Shown here: positions 13,743 to 25,204 of the stretch, in pieces
How the letters are laid out: every line of letters begins with the position of its first letter
Numbering within the stretch: the first letter of the stretch is position 1
Source: Brasenia schreberi
Lineage: Eukaryota; Streptophyta; Magnoliopsida; Nymphaeales; Cabombaceae
DNA length: 64,000 nt
Direction: 5' to 3'
Assembly (NCBI GenBank): GCA_036023115.1
Contig: JAYKKT010000036.1
Span: 6,225,501-6,289,500, forward strand
Notes under the pieces: model-generated
Databases searched by the model: none
Told to the model about the DNA's origin: nothing
Seen by the model: the letters and a program-made list of their open reading frames with translations, nothing else
Program-made: the position numbers and the translations under genes

Positions 13743-13882
13743 CTCGTGACAATGGAGGCCTCTGGTGGTTGAAGTATTTACATGGAAACGTGTAAGCACG
13801 CAATTTGTCGTTGACGTAACGGGGGCTGATGACACCTCGTCACTCGTGACAATGGAGGCCTCTGGTGGTTGAAGTATTTACA
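13743..13882 (-). promoter_or_regulatory. Tandem duplication in the Dof upstream region
   Basis: A 40-base block (plus strand CTCGTGACAATGGAGGCCTC onward to TATTTACA) occurs at 13743-13782 and identically at 13843-13882, exactly 100 bases apart. On the coding strand each copy starts TGTAAATACTTC, a TATA-like word. The nearer copy lies just upstream of a pyrimidine-rich stretch (TC repeats at about 13688-13700) typical of a 5'UTR. The duplication may therefore double a core promoter. Role inferred. Confidence 0.5.
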
Positions 13883-13969
13883 AAATTATTCTCGTTTTCT
13901 CAATTTCTCCCAATCATGCCCGGGCAGGGGTTTAGGACTTGAAACAATAAACCCACTTTAACTATCCCA

Positions 13970-14470
13970 AGGGTGTTCATTGTTCGATTCGGTTCTAGCC
14001 TTAACCTCAAACCAAACCAATAGTTTCAATTCTCAACTTTGCTATAGCCAGAATCAAATCGTTAATTCCGGTTTAGTTTGGTTCAATCTGAACCATAATT
14101 CTACTTATTTAAAGATTAATAAATACAATGTATTATGACACTAGATTATTTTCCGAACTATGATTCACATTTTGTACATTAGTTATAAGACTCATATATA
14201 TATACTTATAAATTTGTTAGGATTTAAATACAAATAAGTATACAAACTTTATATATTCACACTTTATTTTATATGTATATAAGGTTATAGATCTCATATA
14301 CATGAACTTATAAACTTTTAAAGATTTATATGTACATGTATATAAACTTTATATATATAATAGTTTGGTTCTCATGATTTAGTTTCACCAACCAAACCGT
14401 TAGGCTTCTTTTTTGCTAAAACCGAAGGACCGAACCAAATCGCCACACGTCTAGAACCGAACCAGACCGC
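13970..14470. mobile_element. GGTTCGG-type MITE, about 0.5 kb
   Basis: The left end (AAGGGTGTTCATTGTTCG) resembles hAT-MITE ends. The left arm (13985-14100) and right arm (14360-14470) are composed of GGTTCGG / CCGAACC words in opposite sense, with a TA-rich centre. No coding capacity. Related blocks occur at 7.4, 7.9, 37.3, 37.8, 39.1, 41.0, 44.4 and 63.7 kb. Confidence 0.5.
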
Positions 14471-14479
14471 CGGCTAAGT

Positions 14480-14990
14480 GGGCCAACGTATTGAAGGTTA
14501 ACGTCCTGTCCTACGAAAGCAAAGGTTTTGTTGACTAAGAGGTAATACCGGAAATGCAAGAACAAGCTACCTAAGGAGAGCCGTGATTTTCCACGTAAGT
14601 GATGACGTGACTCGCGCAAAACGCGTACGGAATGGGCGGCGTAAGGCTTGAGCCACCCCACACGGGAGCGGCGCGAGATTTTCGGGTCGACCGGGTACGA
14701 ATCTCCACGGAATCCGGTCCAGAAATTGCAATAAAGACCAAAATACCGGGATACAATTTTTTTTTTTAATGAAAAAAGTCAACCATCTCATAGTTGACCT
14801 TAACTTTGTTGGCCATGTGAGCGTAGGCTTCTCTTCAAATAGGTCGGGTGCACGAACCTTGGGGTGATGACTTCATTTGGATCTAATCCGGATCCCAGGA
14901 TTTGATGAATCCGAATCCAATTTCCCAACTTGATGAGAATTCACAAAGAAACTATGAAATCAAGCACCCATTTTTGTTATCCAATGTGCA
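14480..14990. other. CpG-rich stretch, no gene identified
   Basis: 14560-14720 is clearly richer in CG dinucleotides than its surroundings (GCGCAAAACGCGTACGG, GGGTCGACCGGGTACG). Short overlapping frames there show no motif I recognise. It could be a relic of a gene or of a transposon end. Confidence 0.35.
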
Positions 14991-15007
14991 TTTCTGATAT
15001 CCTACAC

Positions 15008-15009
<2 letters not shown>

Positions 15010-15088
<79 letters not shown>
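15010..15088. repeat. Compound microsatellite (TA)n(GA)n
   Basis: TA dinucleotides to about 15061, then GA to 15088. Directly adjoins the MITE-like element on its right. Confidence 0.97.
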
Positions 15089-15092
<4 letters not shown>

Positions 15093-15335
15093 GTTGTATA
15101 ATGGTCTTTGGTGCATAATCTTTCATAAGCATTTTCACCGTCCAATTTTTTAAATGGACAATGGAGATTTGAATAAGATGTATCATTGTACCTATATACT
15201 TGCATTTAATGTTACTTGCATTTAATGTATATGAACACATTAAATACAAAGTTATTTGAATCTCTACCGTGGATCTAAAAAATAAGACTGTGAAATTGTT
15301 CGTGCAAGATTATGCACCAAACACTAATATGAAGC
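15089..15335. mobile_element. MITE-like element with long inverted repeats
   Basis: The left arm contains TTTGGTGCATAATCTTTC, CACCGTCCAATTTTTTA and GGAGATTTGAATAA. The right arm, in reverse complement, contains TTTGGTGCATAATCTTGC, CACAGTCTTATTTTTTA and GAGATTCAAATAAC. A related element lies at 36341-36575. Non-coding; superfamily not assigned. Confidence 0.65.
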
Positions 15336-17794
15336 TAAGATGCCCTCTCTCTATATATATATCCCCTAAGCAAGCTGACGTTTGCATGGGCTCCAATTCT
15401 CAGTTTCCAGCTCGCGTTTGTGATCCCGCACTAAATCGAACGGATATTTACACTTTTGACGATCTAAGGATCAAGCAGTAGTACTCTTGTATTCTTCGAG
15501 CAAAGGCCTAACATAATCTTTTTAACAAGTTATTATACCACCTTGAGATATTTTGTCAAACATTTGAGTTGGATGTTAATTCAATTGTAGCTGGACCCAG
15601 TTCTGATTATGCCATAAATGAAAGAGAAAGATGGGAAATTTATATGATTCTTCTTCATTTTGATAGCAAAATCTTCAAAGACAAATCTGATTAAGGCGGA
15701 AAAGTACCAAATTTATACTCTTAATCGAGTCAAACTTAAGGCAGATGCACCCAAGTGGATTCGGAATCCACCATCGGTGAGTAAATTCCTATCATCTGCC
15801 CAATCCATAAACTCATATCCAATAATTTGAATTGAGTATCAAAAAATCTTGGACGGAAAAGCGAAACTCTCGTGATTATTTAAAAATGTCTGTTGTTTAG
15901 AAGAGTATTTGAAGTAACTTATCTTAAAAGTGTATAAAACCCTAAGTTCGTCTTCCTTTTTCAGTTGTAAGAAAACCATATCACTGCACTATCCATGCCG
16001 CTGCCTCCCAATGTGTCATGTCAGGAAGAGTAAGCTTACAGTGCGTGGCGACAAGTGAAGGACTTTTTATTTTCATAGAGCTCGATCATATGCCATGTTA
16101 ACAGTTAACAATTAGACAGTGTTAGAGGCAATTAAACTTATGAAATCCAGTGCAAGTATCTCGATAAGAATGTGAAAGATCCATACTTAGCATTAATCTG
16201 CTGATCATGCAATCAAGGCCCTTGATGATCTTTACAAGTAAAATTCAACTTATATGGTGGCAACAGGAATGACTGTGTCGGGAATCTAACCCGAAGATTC
16301 ACAGATCAAAAACATGTGTGGATTGGCCACCAATCTGAGCAAGATAACAATTTGGCTTTACATTTTGATCCATGTTGAACTGGATCGACACACAGTCTTA
16401 AGTTTGAAACCTGAGATACCTGACTGCATATTTCGCCACGATACTTCAACTCGCCCTAATGTCATTCCCTCAATCTTTTAATTAGTGTCCTGTTATCGTG
16501 TCTATGTGATGTATCTGACTGTTGGAAATCTACCAGCTCGGCTTCACTCGGTTCGGAGTGAATCGCCAAGTTGTGAACATTCCCAGTTGCAGAATGACCC
16601 CACTCAGTTCCGAGAGGAAGGCCAACTTGTGCATTCTTTGCTGCAAAGCTAACTTAAAGCTTTAACTTGGTCAGCAAGTTGTCACTTGAAGTTTTACCTT
16701 GATAAATAAAATATTGCTTGTAGCTCTAAATGAGCCTTTTTAATGATGGATTTCTTCGCAATTATCGGGAAATAGTCGGGTTGGAGATTGTGTTTACGGG
16801 TTGGATTAGGGCATAAGAAATCATCTCCAGATCATGCAGGCATGAGCTGTGGATTGATGTGAACCCCTTGATGTAAAGCCTCTCAGCTCTGAGATCCAAA
16901 ATGAATGATCCCCACATGTGATTGGCTCCTCTACAAGGCCAAGTCATGTGGTGGATCCGAGGGCGCAGTATGTATCCGGGTCAATACTGTCGAGATTGGC
17001 TTTTCAATTAGATCATTTTTCAAAACTATCTATGGAGGAAACAACAAATATAACAAAGTTTAGTTCAAGAAATCAGAATTTTCTTATGCAGACCTCGAAT
17101 GTGAGACAACTCAACAAAAATCAACCGGATGTGACTGCTCCACAAGACTGACCTATATTAAATCAAAAACTCATCAATTTAGCACTCAGAGCTTAGCTCA
17201 CCTTAGAGCTCTCTGATGTCTATTCATAGGTGGCAAGTTTGATTTCTGGGCAGGTGCATGCAAGTGCCTCTGTGTGTGTTTTAGGCCTCATCCTCCCATT
17301 GCAACCAAAAAAAATCCTCGATTCTGAGCTATTCAAGAAACGGTGATCTCGATCACTGGTTTTAGAACCCAAAGTAAATGATGGGAGTCATCCATGTTCT
17401 TTGAGCATCAATCTAGTGAATTTCAACCCTTTGAAACAGCACACAGAAGAAGTTTCTCATTTGCAGGATGAATTTACAAGTAATGTGCATATGAATATCA
17501 TACAGCTGCTTTCCGCATCACATGGGGTTCGTTGTGGATGCATCATTCTCTCTCTCTCTCTCGGTGTCCTACAAAGTTTTATTTGTTTACATTCCTAAGC
17601 GTAATAGACATGTTTAATATGGTTCGGACATTTTCAAAGCAACTAAGTGGAGCTTCATGAGCGCTAGACATTGAACACTTTTAAAGGGGGAAGGAATGCC
17701 TCCTAATATTGGAAAGAGATCGTAAAATATGATCTAGCTCTTTTGGAGTTAAATGCATTTTTAACACAAGATACAAGATAGGACATAATGGTAC
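15336..17794. other. No gene recognised
   Basis: I see no conserved protein or RNA gene. Short frames at 15269-15481, 16918-17151 and 17401-17598 lack recognisable motifs. A weak SINE-like word occurs around 17185-17300, ending in a CCATTGCAACCAAA-type tail also seen in the 44.7-kb SINE-like copy. Confidence 0.45.
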
Positions 17795-18183
17795 TGTAAA
17801 CATGAAAATTTCCACTCACTCGTAGTGAGCATTTTAGTGCTACGCTTTTGCGAGCGTTCCAGCTAGCTTACTCAAACTAGCGAAAGTTTTTAAAATATTT
17901 TTGACTTTTTGGCGATTGTAGGAAAACGGGATCTTTTCGCTTTAAACCTTCTTGAACCGTCGCTCAAGGGTCAATTTAAGCGCTTAGAAACTTCGATTTT
18001 CTAAAATATTAACTTCGAACAATAAGTGTTTGATAAATTCATTTCGTGCCTTCTTTGCAATTTTGATGTGTGTGGATGTGTGGCCTAATTTCAGCGTGGT
18101 TTGAACTTGTTCGAGGGCTTTTTGGAAGCGAGCGAATGCAGGGATACTAAAATCCTTTTTGGGTTTTTCAAGAGCGATGATGC

Positions 18184-18460
18184 GAACTCACCCAAATTGA
18201 AATTGCAACTTACTCGACTAAAAATAAACTCACACAAATTGAAATGCAACTCTACTTTCACAAAAGTAAACTCACACAAATTAAAGTGCAACTCTACTTT
18301 CTCAAAAGTAAACTCACATCAATTGAAATGCGACTTTACTTTCACAAAAAGTAAACTCACACAAATTAAGTGCAACTCTACTTTCACAAAAGTAAACTCA
18401 CACAAATTTAAGTGCAATTCTACTTTCACAAAAAGTAAACTCACACGACTTGAAATATAT
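18184..18460. repeat. Tandem array of a 42-bp unit, about 7 copies
   Basis: The word AAACTCACACAAATT, or a one- or two-base variant, recurs at 18226, 18268, 18310, 18353, 18394 and 18437, giving spacings of 42, 42, 43, 41 and 43 bases, with a diverged first unit at 18184. Because 42 is a multiple of three, it creates a 134-codon frame (18101-18505) with a repeating 14-residue pattern. This is an array artefact rather than a supported gene. More diverged units with longer spacing follow at 18550-18680. Confidence 0.9.
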
Positions 18461-18684
18461 TATAGGTTTATCCTAAGAGCGAAAAGGCTCAATGTGTGTG
18501 TGTAAAGAGCAGAAAGGCTCGAGTGTTCGTGGGTGTTCTCGTGTGAAATTTAAATTGCAACTCACACAACTTGAAAGTAAATCCACCCAAATGTAATTAT
18601 AACTCACACGACTTTCACAAAGTAAATTTACTCGAATGTAAGTGCAACTCACACGACTTTCACGAAGTAAATTTACCCGAATTG

Positions 18685-18685
<1 letters not shown>

Positions 18686-18739
<54 letters not shown>
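18686..18739. repeat. (TA)n microsatellite
   Basis: Uninterrupted TA dinucleotides, seen directly. Flanked by AGAGCGAAAAGGCTC-type short repeats (18476, 18746, 18771, 18821) that belong to the same LTR-like block. Confidence 0.97.
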
Positions 18740-18741
<2 letters not shown>

Positions 18742-19049
18742 ACTTTAGAGCGAGAAGGCTCGAGTGCAGTTTAAGAGCAAAAAGGCTCAAGTGCACGTGG
18801 GTGTACTCGTGTGCAGTTTAAGAGCGAAAAGGCTAAAGTGCACACATGTGTGATTGTGTTTCATCCACGAATATTACAACCCCGGGGGAGACTTCGCTCC
18901 GTTACTACAATCCCGTTACGAATTGAATTGAATTGAAACAAGTGATTAAAAAACGAAACTGTAAGTTTTCGTTCGGTTTAGTCTCTTGTTTCCGTTTATG
19001 GGGTTCGCTCGAGTCACTTTTGTTGCAGCCAAAGTAGGTTGATCCTTCA

Positions 19050-20300
19050 AGTGGCTGTGGTTCAGCTAAGTCTACTTCGCCCCCAAGATGGTTCAGCCAA
19101 ATGGGTTTGGCCAGCCAAGGAGTGAGCTTGGTTTAAGTGAGTTCGGCTGGGTCAAGTGGTTAGGTGCAGGATTTGGTCCAAATGCCGAGCCCAAGTCAAA
19201 GATGGCTCGGTTCAAGATGCAGCCCACATGATGGTTGACACAAAAATGGTGCGGCCAGGTTAGGGTGCTGCCTGGTTTTGGTTCAAGGCGCAGTAAGGTG
19301 GATCAAATGCAAGGCGCGTTTTGGGTCTTGGTCAAATGGTTCAAGGCCTAGGTGCAGTCAAGCTTTTGCGGTTCAGCTGGGGCGTGGTTGCAGCACAAAA
19401 GGATTTCAAAAGTAAGCCTAGGGCTGGTTGGTTAGGGCAGCAAGGCTGACCTTGATTCAGCCAGGTATGGGAGGGCTCGGTTTAGGGGTTTTGGGCAGCA
19501 ATGGGGCAGCAAGTGTTCAAGTCGGTTAGGTTCAAGTAGGGCAGCGTTTGGGGTGGCTGTTAGGTGCAGCCTAGGGTTCGTTTTAGCAAGGAGGGCCAGC
19601 CTAGTTGGGTTGGTTTAGGGAGTGAGTCACAAGGCAAGTGCTCGGCCAGAGGTGGGTTAGGTTCTACGTTAGGGTGTGGTTCAAGGTGTGCAGCCGGGTG
19701 CAAGGTGGGGGTTCGGCTGGGGTGTAGGTGCAAGGTGGGGTTTCGGATGGAAGTGGGTCGGCTAGGGACAGGTCAAGCTAGGTTGGTGGGGGTTCGGCTC
19801 AAACTAGGTTAGGTTTAGGTGCAGCTGGCTAGGTTTAAGGGGATGGTTTAGGTGCAGCTGGCTAGGTTTAAGTGGGTGGTTTAGGTGCAGCTTTAGGTGG
19901 GCAAACTAGTGGGTTTAAGGCAGCAAGGGGGTGCAGCCGGGTGTGGTCAAAAGGGTGTAGCTGGGGATGGGTGCAGCCCACGTCTAGGGCAGGTCGGTTG
20001 GGTGTGGGTTTTGGCTAGGGTAGCAATGGGGCAGGTCGCTTTAGGGTATGGCTGGATCAAGTCGGCCAGCCTAGGTCGGTTAGCTTAAGTGGGGTTCGGT
20101 TGGGGTATGGTCTAGGGCAAGGTCGGTTTAGGGTGTAGGTTCAAGGTGGGCAGCAAGGGCTAGGTCGGTTTGAGTGGGGTTGGTTTAGCTAGGCTGGGTT
20201 TGGTTTAGGTGTGGGTCAAAGAGGTTAGGTTCAAGTGGGGTTCGGCTTACCTCTTGGTGCAGCCCACGTCCATCACTTGGTGCAGCCGGTCCACCTTAGT
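19050..20300 (+). repeat. Strand-asymmetric G-rich low-complexity domain
   Basis: The plus strand is built of degenerate GGTTAGG, GGTTCGGC, GTGCAGC and GGGCAGCAAG words and is strongly enriched in G and T over C and A. It resembles no protein-coding domain I know and lies in the presumed U3 of the LTR-like block. Confidence 0.7.
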
Positions 20301-20481
20301 CCACCATAGTCAAGGCCTTCTTTGTTGCAGCCCACCCCTAGGTCAAGTCAACATGATTTAAGCCCACTTAGCCCTAGGTCAAGTCAACAAAGTCAAGCAC
20401 ACCTTTGTTGACTTTCACTCTCTCTCTTTTACTTTTTCAAGCTCCCACATGCCAAATGAAATTTTCGTGAACTTCTTCTCC

Positions 20482-20508
20482 CCCTTGACCCTATTTATAG
20501 GTCAAGGG
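20482..20508 (+). promoter_or_regulatory. TATA box inside a perfect 9-bp inverted repeat
   Basis: CCCTTGACC (20482-20490) and GGTCAAGGG (20500-20508) are perfect reverse complements flanking CTATTTATA. The position, after the long G-rich region and before T-rich DNA, fits an LTR core promoter. A very similar layout occurs at 57948-57977. Confidence 0.55.
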
Positions 20509-21284
20509 TGGGTCTTGGATTTGGGTTTGAATCGATCGAAGGATCCAAACCAATTCAAGTTTCAAATGGATCTGGATCTAGATTTTTTGTCCAGATCCAA
20601 TTCAAAATTTCTTTCTTTAGTCCTTCTTTGGTGTTTGAAACGGGCGGTTTTGAACGGGCCCCGGTTTCGTCGGTGACCCGATTTTAGGCTGGGTTTTTCC
20701 TAGTCCTTTTGTACGACCAATTTCTCACTTTCTGGACTGTTTTTCGTCTGGTTTTGATCTGTCTGGCCCCGTTTGGAGTCTTCACTTGATGAGGCCAATC
20801 TTAGATTTCTTCATGAATTTCTGATTTTCATTTTTATAGGCTTGCGGCTTCTGACGATTTTATCGGGGTTTTGGCTTCGTCTTTTATGTTTTAGAGCTGA
20901 AGTCTAATTCTGACCTGGATGCCCGTTTGAATTTTTTGCCTTGTTTTTATCTGGACAGGCTGAACTTTTTCTTCACTTTTTGACCCGATCTTGAGCTGCT
21001 TTTTTATCGGGTTTCACCTGTTTGTTTGAGCTGCTTTACAAAACTTGGGTTTTGGTTAGAGTTTGAACACCTTTATTTCGAAAGATTTTCTGAAAAAGAA
21101 GTTTAAACTTTAAAACTCCGGGGTTTTAAAAGTTCAAAACAAGGTTATGAGCTGATTTTTGAAATTCAGGCATTTGTTTGAAAACATTCCCATTTTGGGG
21201 TGTTTACACCTACCTCACTTAGCATGAGATAATGGTTGGCTTTCGTTTTCATAGGTCGGTGAACCCATAAACCAGATATGTTGA

Positions 21285-21385
21285 TATGAGCAACATCTAC
21301 CACAGAACCAACGGTTGGATGGTTCAAGTGGTTCTGCACTTGCTCCTCTTAAGCAACGTGTCTGGTTCGAATCTTGTGAATGGAG
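21285..21385 (+). repeat. tRNA-derived SINE-like fragment
   Basis: An A-box-like segment (TGGTTCAAGTGGTTCTGCAC) is followed about 50 bases later by a B-box-like GGTTCGAATCTT. This is the spacing of a pol III internal promoter, but there is no tRNA fold. Probably a SINE remnant. Confidence 0.4.
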
Positions 21386-21599
21386 AAAACCAACGCTGAG
21401 AGAGCTTTATCCTCATAATGGGCCAGCTTGGCTTGAAGCCGGATTAATAGAGGTCCTTGAGGCTTCCATATACCAAAGCATGTTTCACCACTAAAGTATG
21501 AATATGGGGATATTAGTAAAGACATAATCCCCAAACTATCATTTTACTGTATTGCTCGCACATCACACCACGGAATAGAGGACGTGCAACTCAAACACA

Positions 21600-21850
21600 T
21601 CTTTTCTCAAACATATCTCTTCTTCATAAGAGACACGCTCAAGATGCATCTCTTCTTCAGGAAGAGACGCGTGCATCTCTTCTTTTAAAGAGATGCATGT
21701 CTCTCTTAAAGAGTATACACGTGTCTCGTGCATCTCTTCTTAAAAAAATTCACAAGAAACACATCCCCTAAAGAGGAGACACATGTCCTTTACCTCTCCT
21801 CTTAAAAAGAAACACATCACTCGTGCATCTCTCCCTGAAGAACCTAACAA
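21600..21850. repeat. Array of short hairpins (CTCTTCTT...AAGAG units)
   Basis: A GTGCATCTCTTCTT-type word recurs every 30-50 bases, and each is followed by its own partial complement (e.g. CTCTTCTTCATAAGAG, CTCTTCTTCAGGAAGAG, CTCTTCTTTTAAAGAG). The result is a row of at least five short inverted repeats. Non-coding. Confidence 0.7.
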
Positions 21851-21859
21851 AGGAAAAGA

Positions 21860-22084
21860 AAGAGTCTTCTACTAATGATAGTGGATAAGATGAGAGGCAG
21901 CACAAGAGAGAGAGAAAGAGAGAGATGCGGTGAGTAGGTTTCAATGACGCGTGAGAGTATAAAAGAGGGAGCACAAGAGACACAGGAGGAGACAATAGAG
22001 GAAAACGAGAAGAGAGAGAATACAATGCGTGTAAACAGACATAAAAGGAGAAAAGGATATGCATTTAGTAATTAAGGGTGTGCG

Positions 22085-22144
<60 letters not shown>

Positions 22145-23216
22145 CTACCGTAGAAAACATAACATACTTGATCTACCAAGCTCTCAATCTTATAGGTACA
22201 TTAAGTTCAAGAAATTGTACATGATAAGGCAATTCTCAATTGAGTCATCATAATAGATTTCCTATTAAAAAAACGGGATCTATGATGCTACCAAATATTC
22301 TATGGCATTTGTATTAAAAAATTCTCCATTTCCGTAGATGCACTTTGTATTGGTTTGGTACGCATTAGATACCCCAGAAGTTTTGGACACAACGCAGATC
22401 CACTGATGCATCAAAAAGTTCAGGCCAATGCACAGTTTGCTGAGCTACGGAACGAGGTTGCAGCCGGCACCTGCCGCCCACCACACTAGGCAGCTGGCCC
22501 GCAGGTGCTGATGCGAGTGCAGAAGAAACAAATCAGACATCCTCCTACTAAGCCCTTTCTTTTTCCTTTTGTTTTTTACTTTAGATCTGTTTCAGTGTTT
22601 TCCTCTTATTTTCTGTGGAACTCAATATTCCAATCCCAGTTTTGCTTATGTATTTAGCTTAACTATACATTATTAGATATCTAATGCAAAGCACAACACT
22701 GATAAAATCTTTCAGTTATAGACGAAATTACCTAAGTAAAGAGTAAGAAAGTCCTTGAAAGTGTCAACACTTTCACTGACTGGTTCTCATCATTTTTATA
22801 ATCTATATATAATCATTTATCATGAATATATCTGGTAGGAGTCGGCCCAACCCCGCTGCTTTTCAAGAAAAGAAGATGATGCAAAGCATTGAAACGTAGA
22901 ATTTATGAACTGCTGTATCATACCTAAATCAGCGATCCGCTGAAAATGGCAAGATTAGAAAGAATACATTTAAGACAGTGGGTGTCGGTAGGAGAATAGT
23001 AGTTTCAAAAACCATGAGGTGCAACCAGGAAAACCAGATCTTGCCCACCTTCGACATATCCATTCATGCCTACCTATTGATTTTCAGTGGCACGAGTCTG
23101 ATTAAATGTGTTAAGACCACTACGAGGGACAATATTATTATACTTGTTTTCGCGAAAAATAATAGTCGAACATGAATAGACAACGTGAGTGAGGGTTGGA
23201 TCCAATCACTCCAATG
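21860..23216. other. No gene; (TA)n at 22089-22142
   Basis: No supported gene. A long (TA)n tract lies at 22089-22142. The less AT-rich stretch 22400-22540 has a short open frame without a recognised motif. Around 23030-23080 the words CAGATCTTGCCCACCTT and ATATCCATTCATG resemble the end of the tandem unit at 35.1 and 35.7 kb. Confidence 0.45.
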
Positions 23217-23240
23217 ATATATATATATATATATATATAA

Positions 23241-24437
23241 CCAATTTGGATTCATGCCAGGCAAATATACTATTGAAGCGATTCACCTTTTGAGACATCT
23301 TATTGAACATTTTAGAGCAAAAAAGAAAGACCTTCATATGATATTTATTTATCTAGAAAAAGCTTATGATAGGGTACCGAGGGAGGTTCTTTGGAGAACT
23401 TTAAAAAAAAGAGGTATCCCATTGACATATATTAACCTTATAAGAGACATGTATGATGGTGCAAAAACATGTGTGAGGACTCATGAAGGAACGACAAACT
23501 TCTTTGAAGTTAATATTGGGTTACATCAAGAATCAACTTTAAGTCCATACTTATTTATAATGGTGATGGATGAGTTAACAAAACATATTAAAGATGAAAT
23601 ACCTTGGTGTATGTTATTTGCGGATGACATTGTATTAGTGGAGGAGTCTAAGGAAAAAGTTAATAGAAAATTGGAACTATGGAGAGAAACATTAGAAAGC
23701 AAAGGCCTCCGACATAGTAGAACAAAGACAAAATATATGGAATGTAAGTTTGATCGTTTGGTTACTTGAGAGGACATAGAAATTAAAATTGGCACACATT
23801 GCATTCTCCAAAAGGAAAGTTTTAAATACCTAGGGTCAATTTTTTAGAGTGATGAAAGAATTGATTTGAGATGTTACACATAGAATTAATGCTGGTTGGT
23901 TAAAATGGAGAGGAGCATCAGGTATTCTTTGTGATAAGAAGATACCATTAAAATTAAAAGGTAAATATTATAGAGCAGCAATTAGGCTGCCATGTTTTAT
24001 GGTTATGAGTGTTGGGCAATTAATCATCAACATATACAAAAGATGTCCGTAATAGAAATGAAGATGTTGAGATGGATGAGTGGTCATACAAGAAAAGACC
24101 GTATACATAATGAGGTTATTAGAAACAAATTAGGAGTGGCACCAATAGAGGATAAAATGAGAGAACATCGTTTAAGATGGTTTGGACATATAGAAAGAAG
24201 ATCAAAAGAAGAACATGTAGAAGAACATGTAAGAAGGTTAGAAAAACTAAATTTGGAAAGTATTAAAAGAGGTAGAGGACGACCACAAAAGTGTTGGAAA
24301 GAAACAATAAAGAATGATCTAGCTTATTGGGAGTTAACTGCTAACATGGCACACGAGAGGGATCTGTGGAAACAAAGAATCCATGTAGCCGACCCCGTCT
24401 AGTACGGGAAAAGGCTTAGTTGTTGTTGTTGTTGTGT
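23241..24437 (+). mobile_element. RTE-type non-LTR retrotransposon, 5'-truncated
   Basis: Encodes the C-terminal half of a reverse transcriptase of the plant RTE clade. The first frame (to the stop at 23767) holds NQFGFMPG, the catalytic-core segment EKAYDRVP and the active-site FADD box. After that stop the frame continues with YLGSIF, GWLKWRGASG and IPLKLKGKYYRAA. A frameshift near 23990 leads to YGYECWAINH, EMKMLRWMSG, LRWFGHIERR and GRPQKCWKETIKND. The end CGGGAAAAGGCTTAG followed by (TTG)n is the RTE 3' tail. The endonuclease and N-terminal RT are missing, and the 5' end abuts a (TA)n tract (23217-23239). Two breaks make it inactive. It is the least decayed RTE copy here. Confidence 0.9.
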
Positions 24438-24439
24438 AT

Positions 24440-25200
24440 ATATATATATATAAATAATATCTCATTTTATAAAATCAATACTATCTCATGAACTTGAGGG
24501 AAAATCAGTTTTCCAAACTTATTATCTACTAATAAAGTATTAATAATAGTAAACTACTTTTAATTTGGAACTTTTAGTCAAAAATATGTAAAATAGTTTG
24601 TGCGCACTTCGGCATGAGAGAAGTATCAGTTCTGTGTCAGAGTTTGCTACGTGAGTTTTGGCACCCTATGAGAAGAACCTATGTGGGTAATATGGTCGAC
24701 CTAGGATATAAGTGTAGAGTTCACGCAAACAAGAGAAGCAAGGTCGGATTAGGTAAGGAAGATGACATAAATGACATGAATTTTTTTGTCAAACAGCAGT
24801 TAATGTATCTGTGTTTTCTGTTGAGAAAAAAACCAACATTTATGGAAGCAGATGATGACTCCACTGACGTGTGACAAAGGAGAAACAACTAAGAATGAAG
24901 GTTTCACTTGGTTATCAATGAGAATATCATAATGATTCTCCAGTGCCAGAATGCAAACGTAAAGATCCTTTATTTTGTCATCTTCAAACTGAAGTTGAAG
25001 GGCATAGGACCTCACGACGAGCTTGGCTAGGCATTAGATGCCAAGGCAGTTTACTTTGTACTCTTCTGTTTCATAGCAATTGGCTTGTGAAAGTGATTGA
25101 TAAAAGCAAGGTGGCTAACTAGTGGTATTGCTGTTCGAGTTAAATTTTCAATTCAAGATCATAATTCTAATTGAATATGTTGACTTGGATGTGGTCGTAT
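24440..25200. other. No gene recognised
   Basis: Between two RTE fragments. An 86-codon frame at 24614-24874 shows no motif that I recognise. Confidence 0.45.
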
Positions 25201-25204
25201 ATGG

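Larger units (their letters stand above)
17795..21208 (+). mobile_element. Putative very long solo LTR
   Basis: The block begins TGTAAACA and ends TGTTTACA, the TG...CA mirrored ends of a plant LTR. Inside, in order, are a 42-bp tandem array (18184-18460), TA microsatellite (18686-18739), a G-rich low-complexity domain (19050-20300), and a TATA-like word at 20491-20499 followed by T-rich DNA, which fits U3-R-U5 order on the plus strand. No gag/pol frames are seen nearby. At 3.4 kb it would be unusually long. The flanking 5-mers (GGTAC, CCTAC) do not match, so the ends are a hypothesis. Confidence 0.4.

Noticed and set aside
18184..18460. CRISPR-like array
   Set aside because: Units are directly adjacent, with no unique spacers, in a plant genome; it is a minisatellite.
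18101..18505. 134-codon repetitive frame as a protein gene
   Set aside because: It is produced by the 42-bp tandem array; outside the repeat there is no conserved sequence, and the array lies in an LTR-like block.
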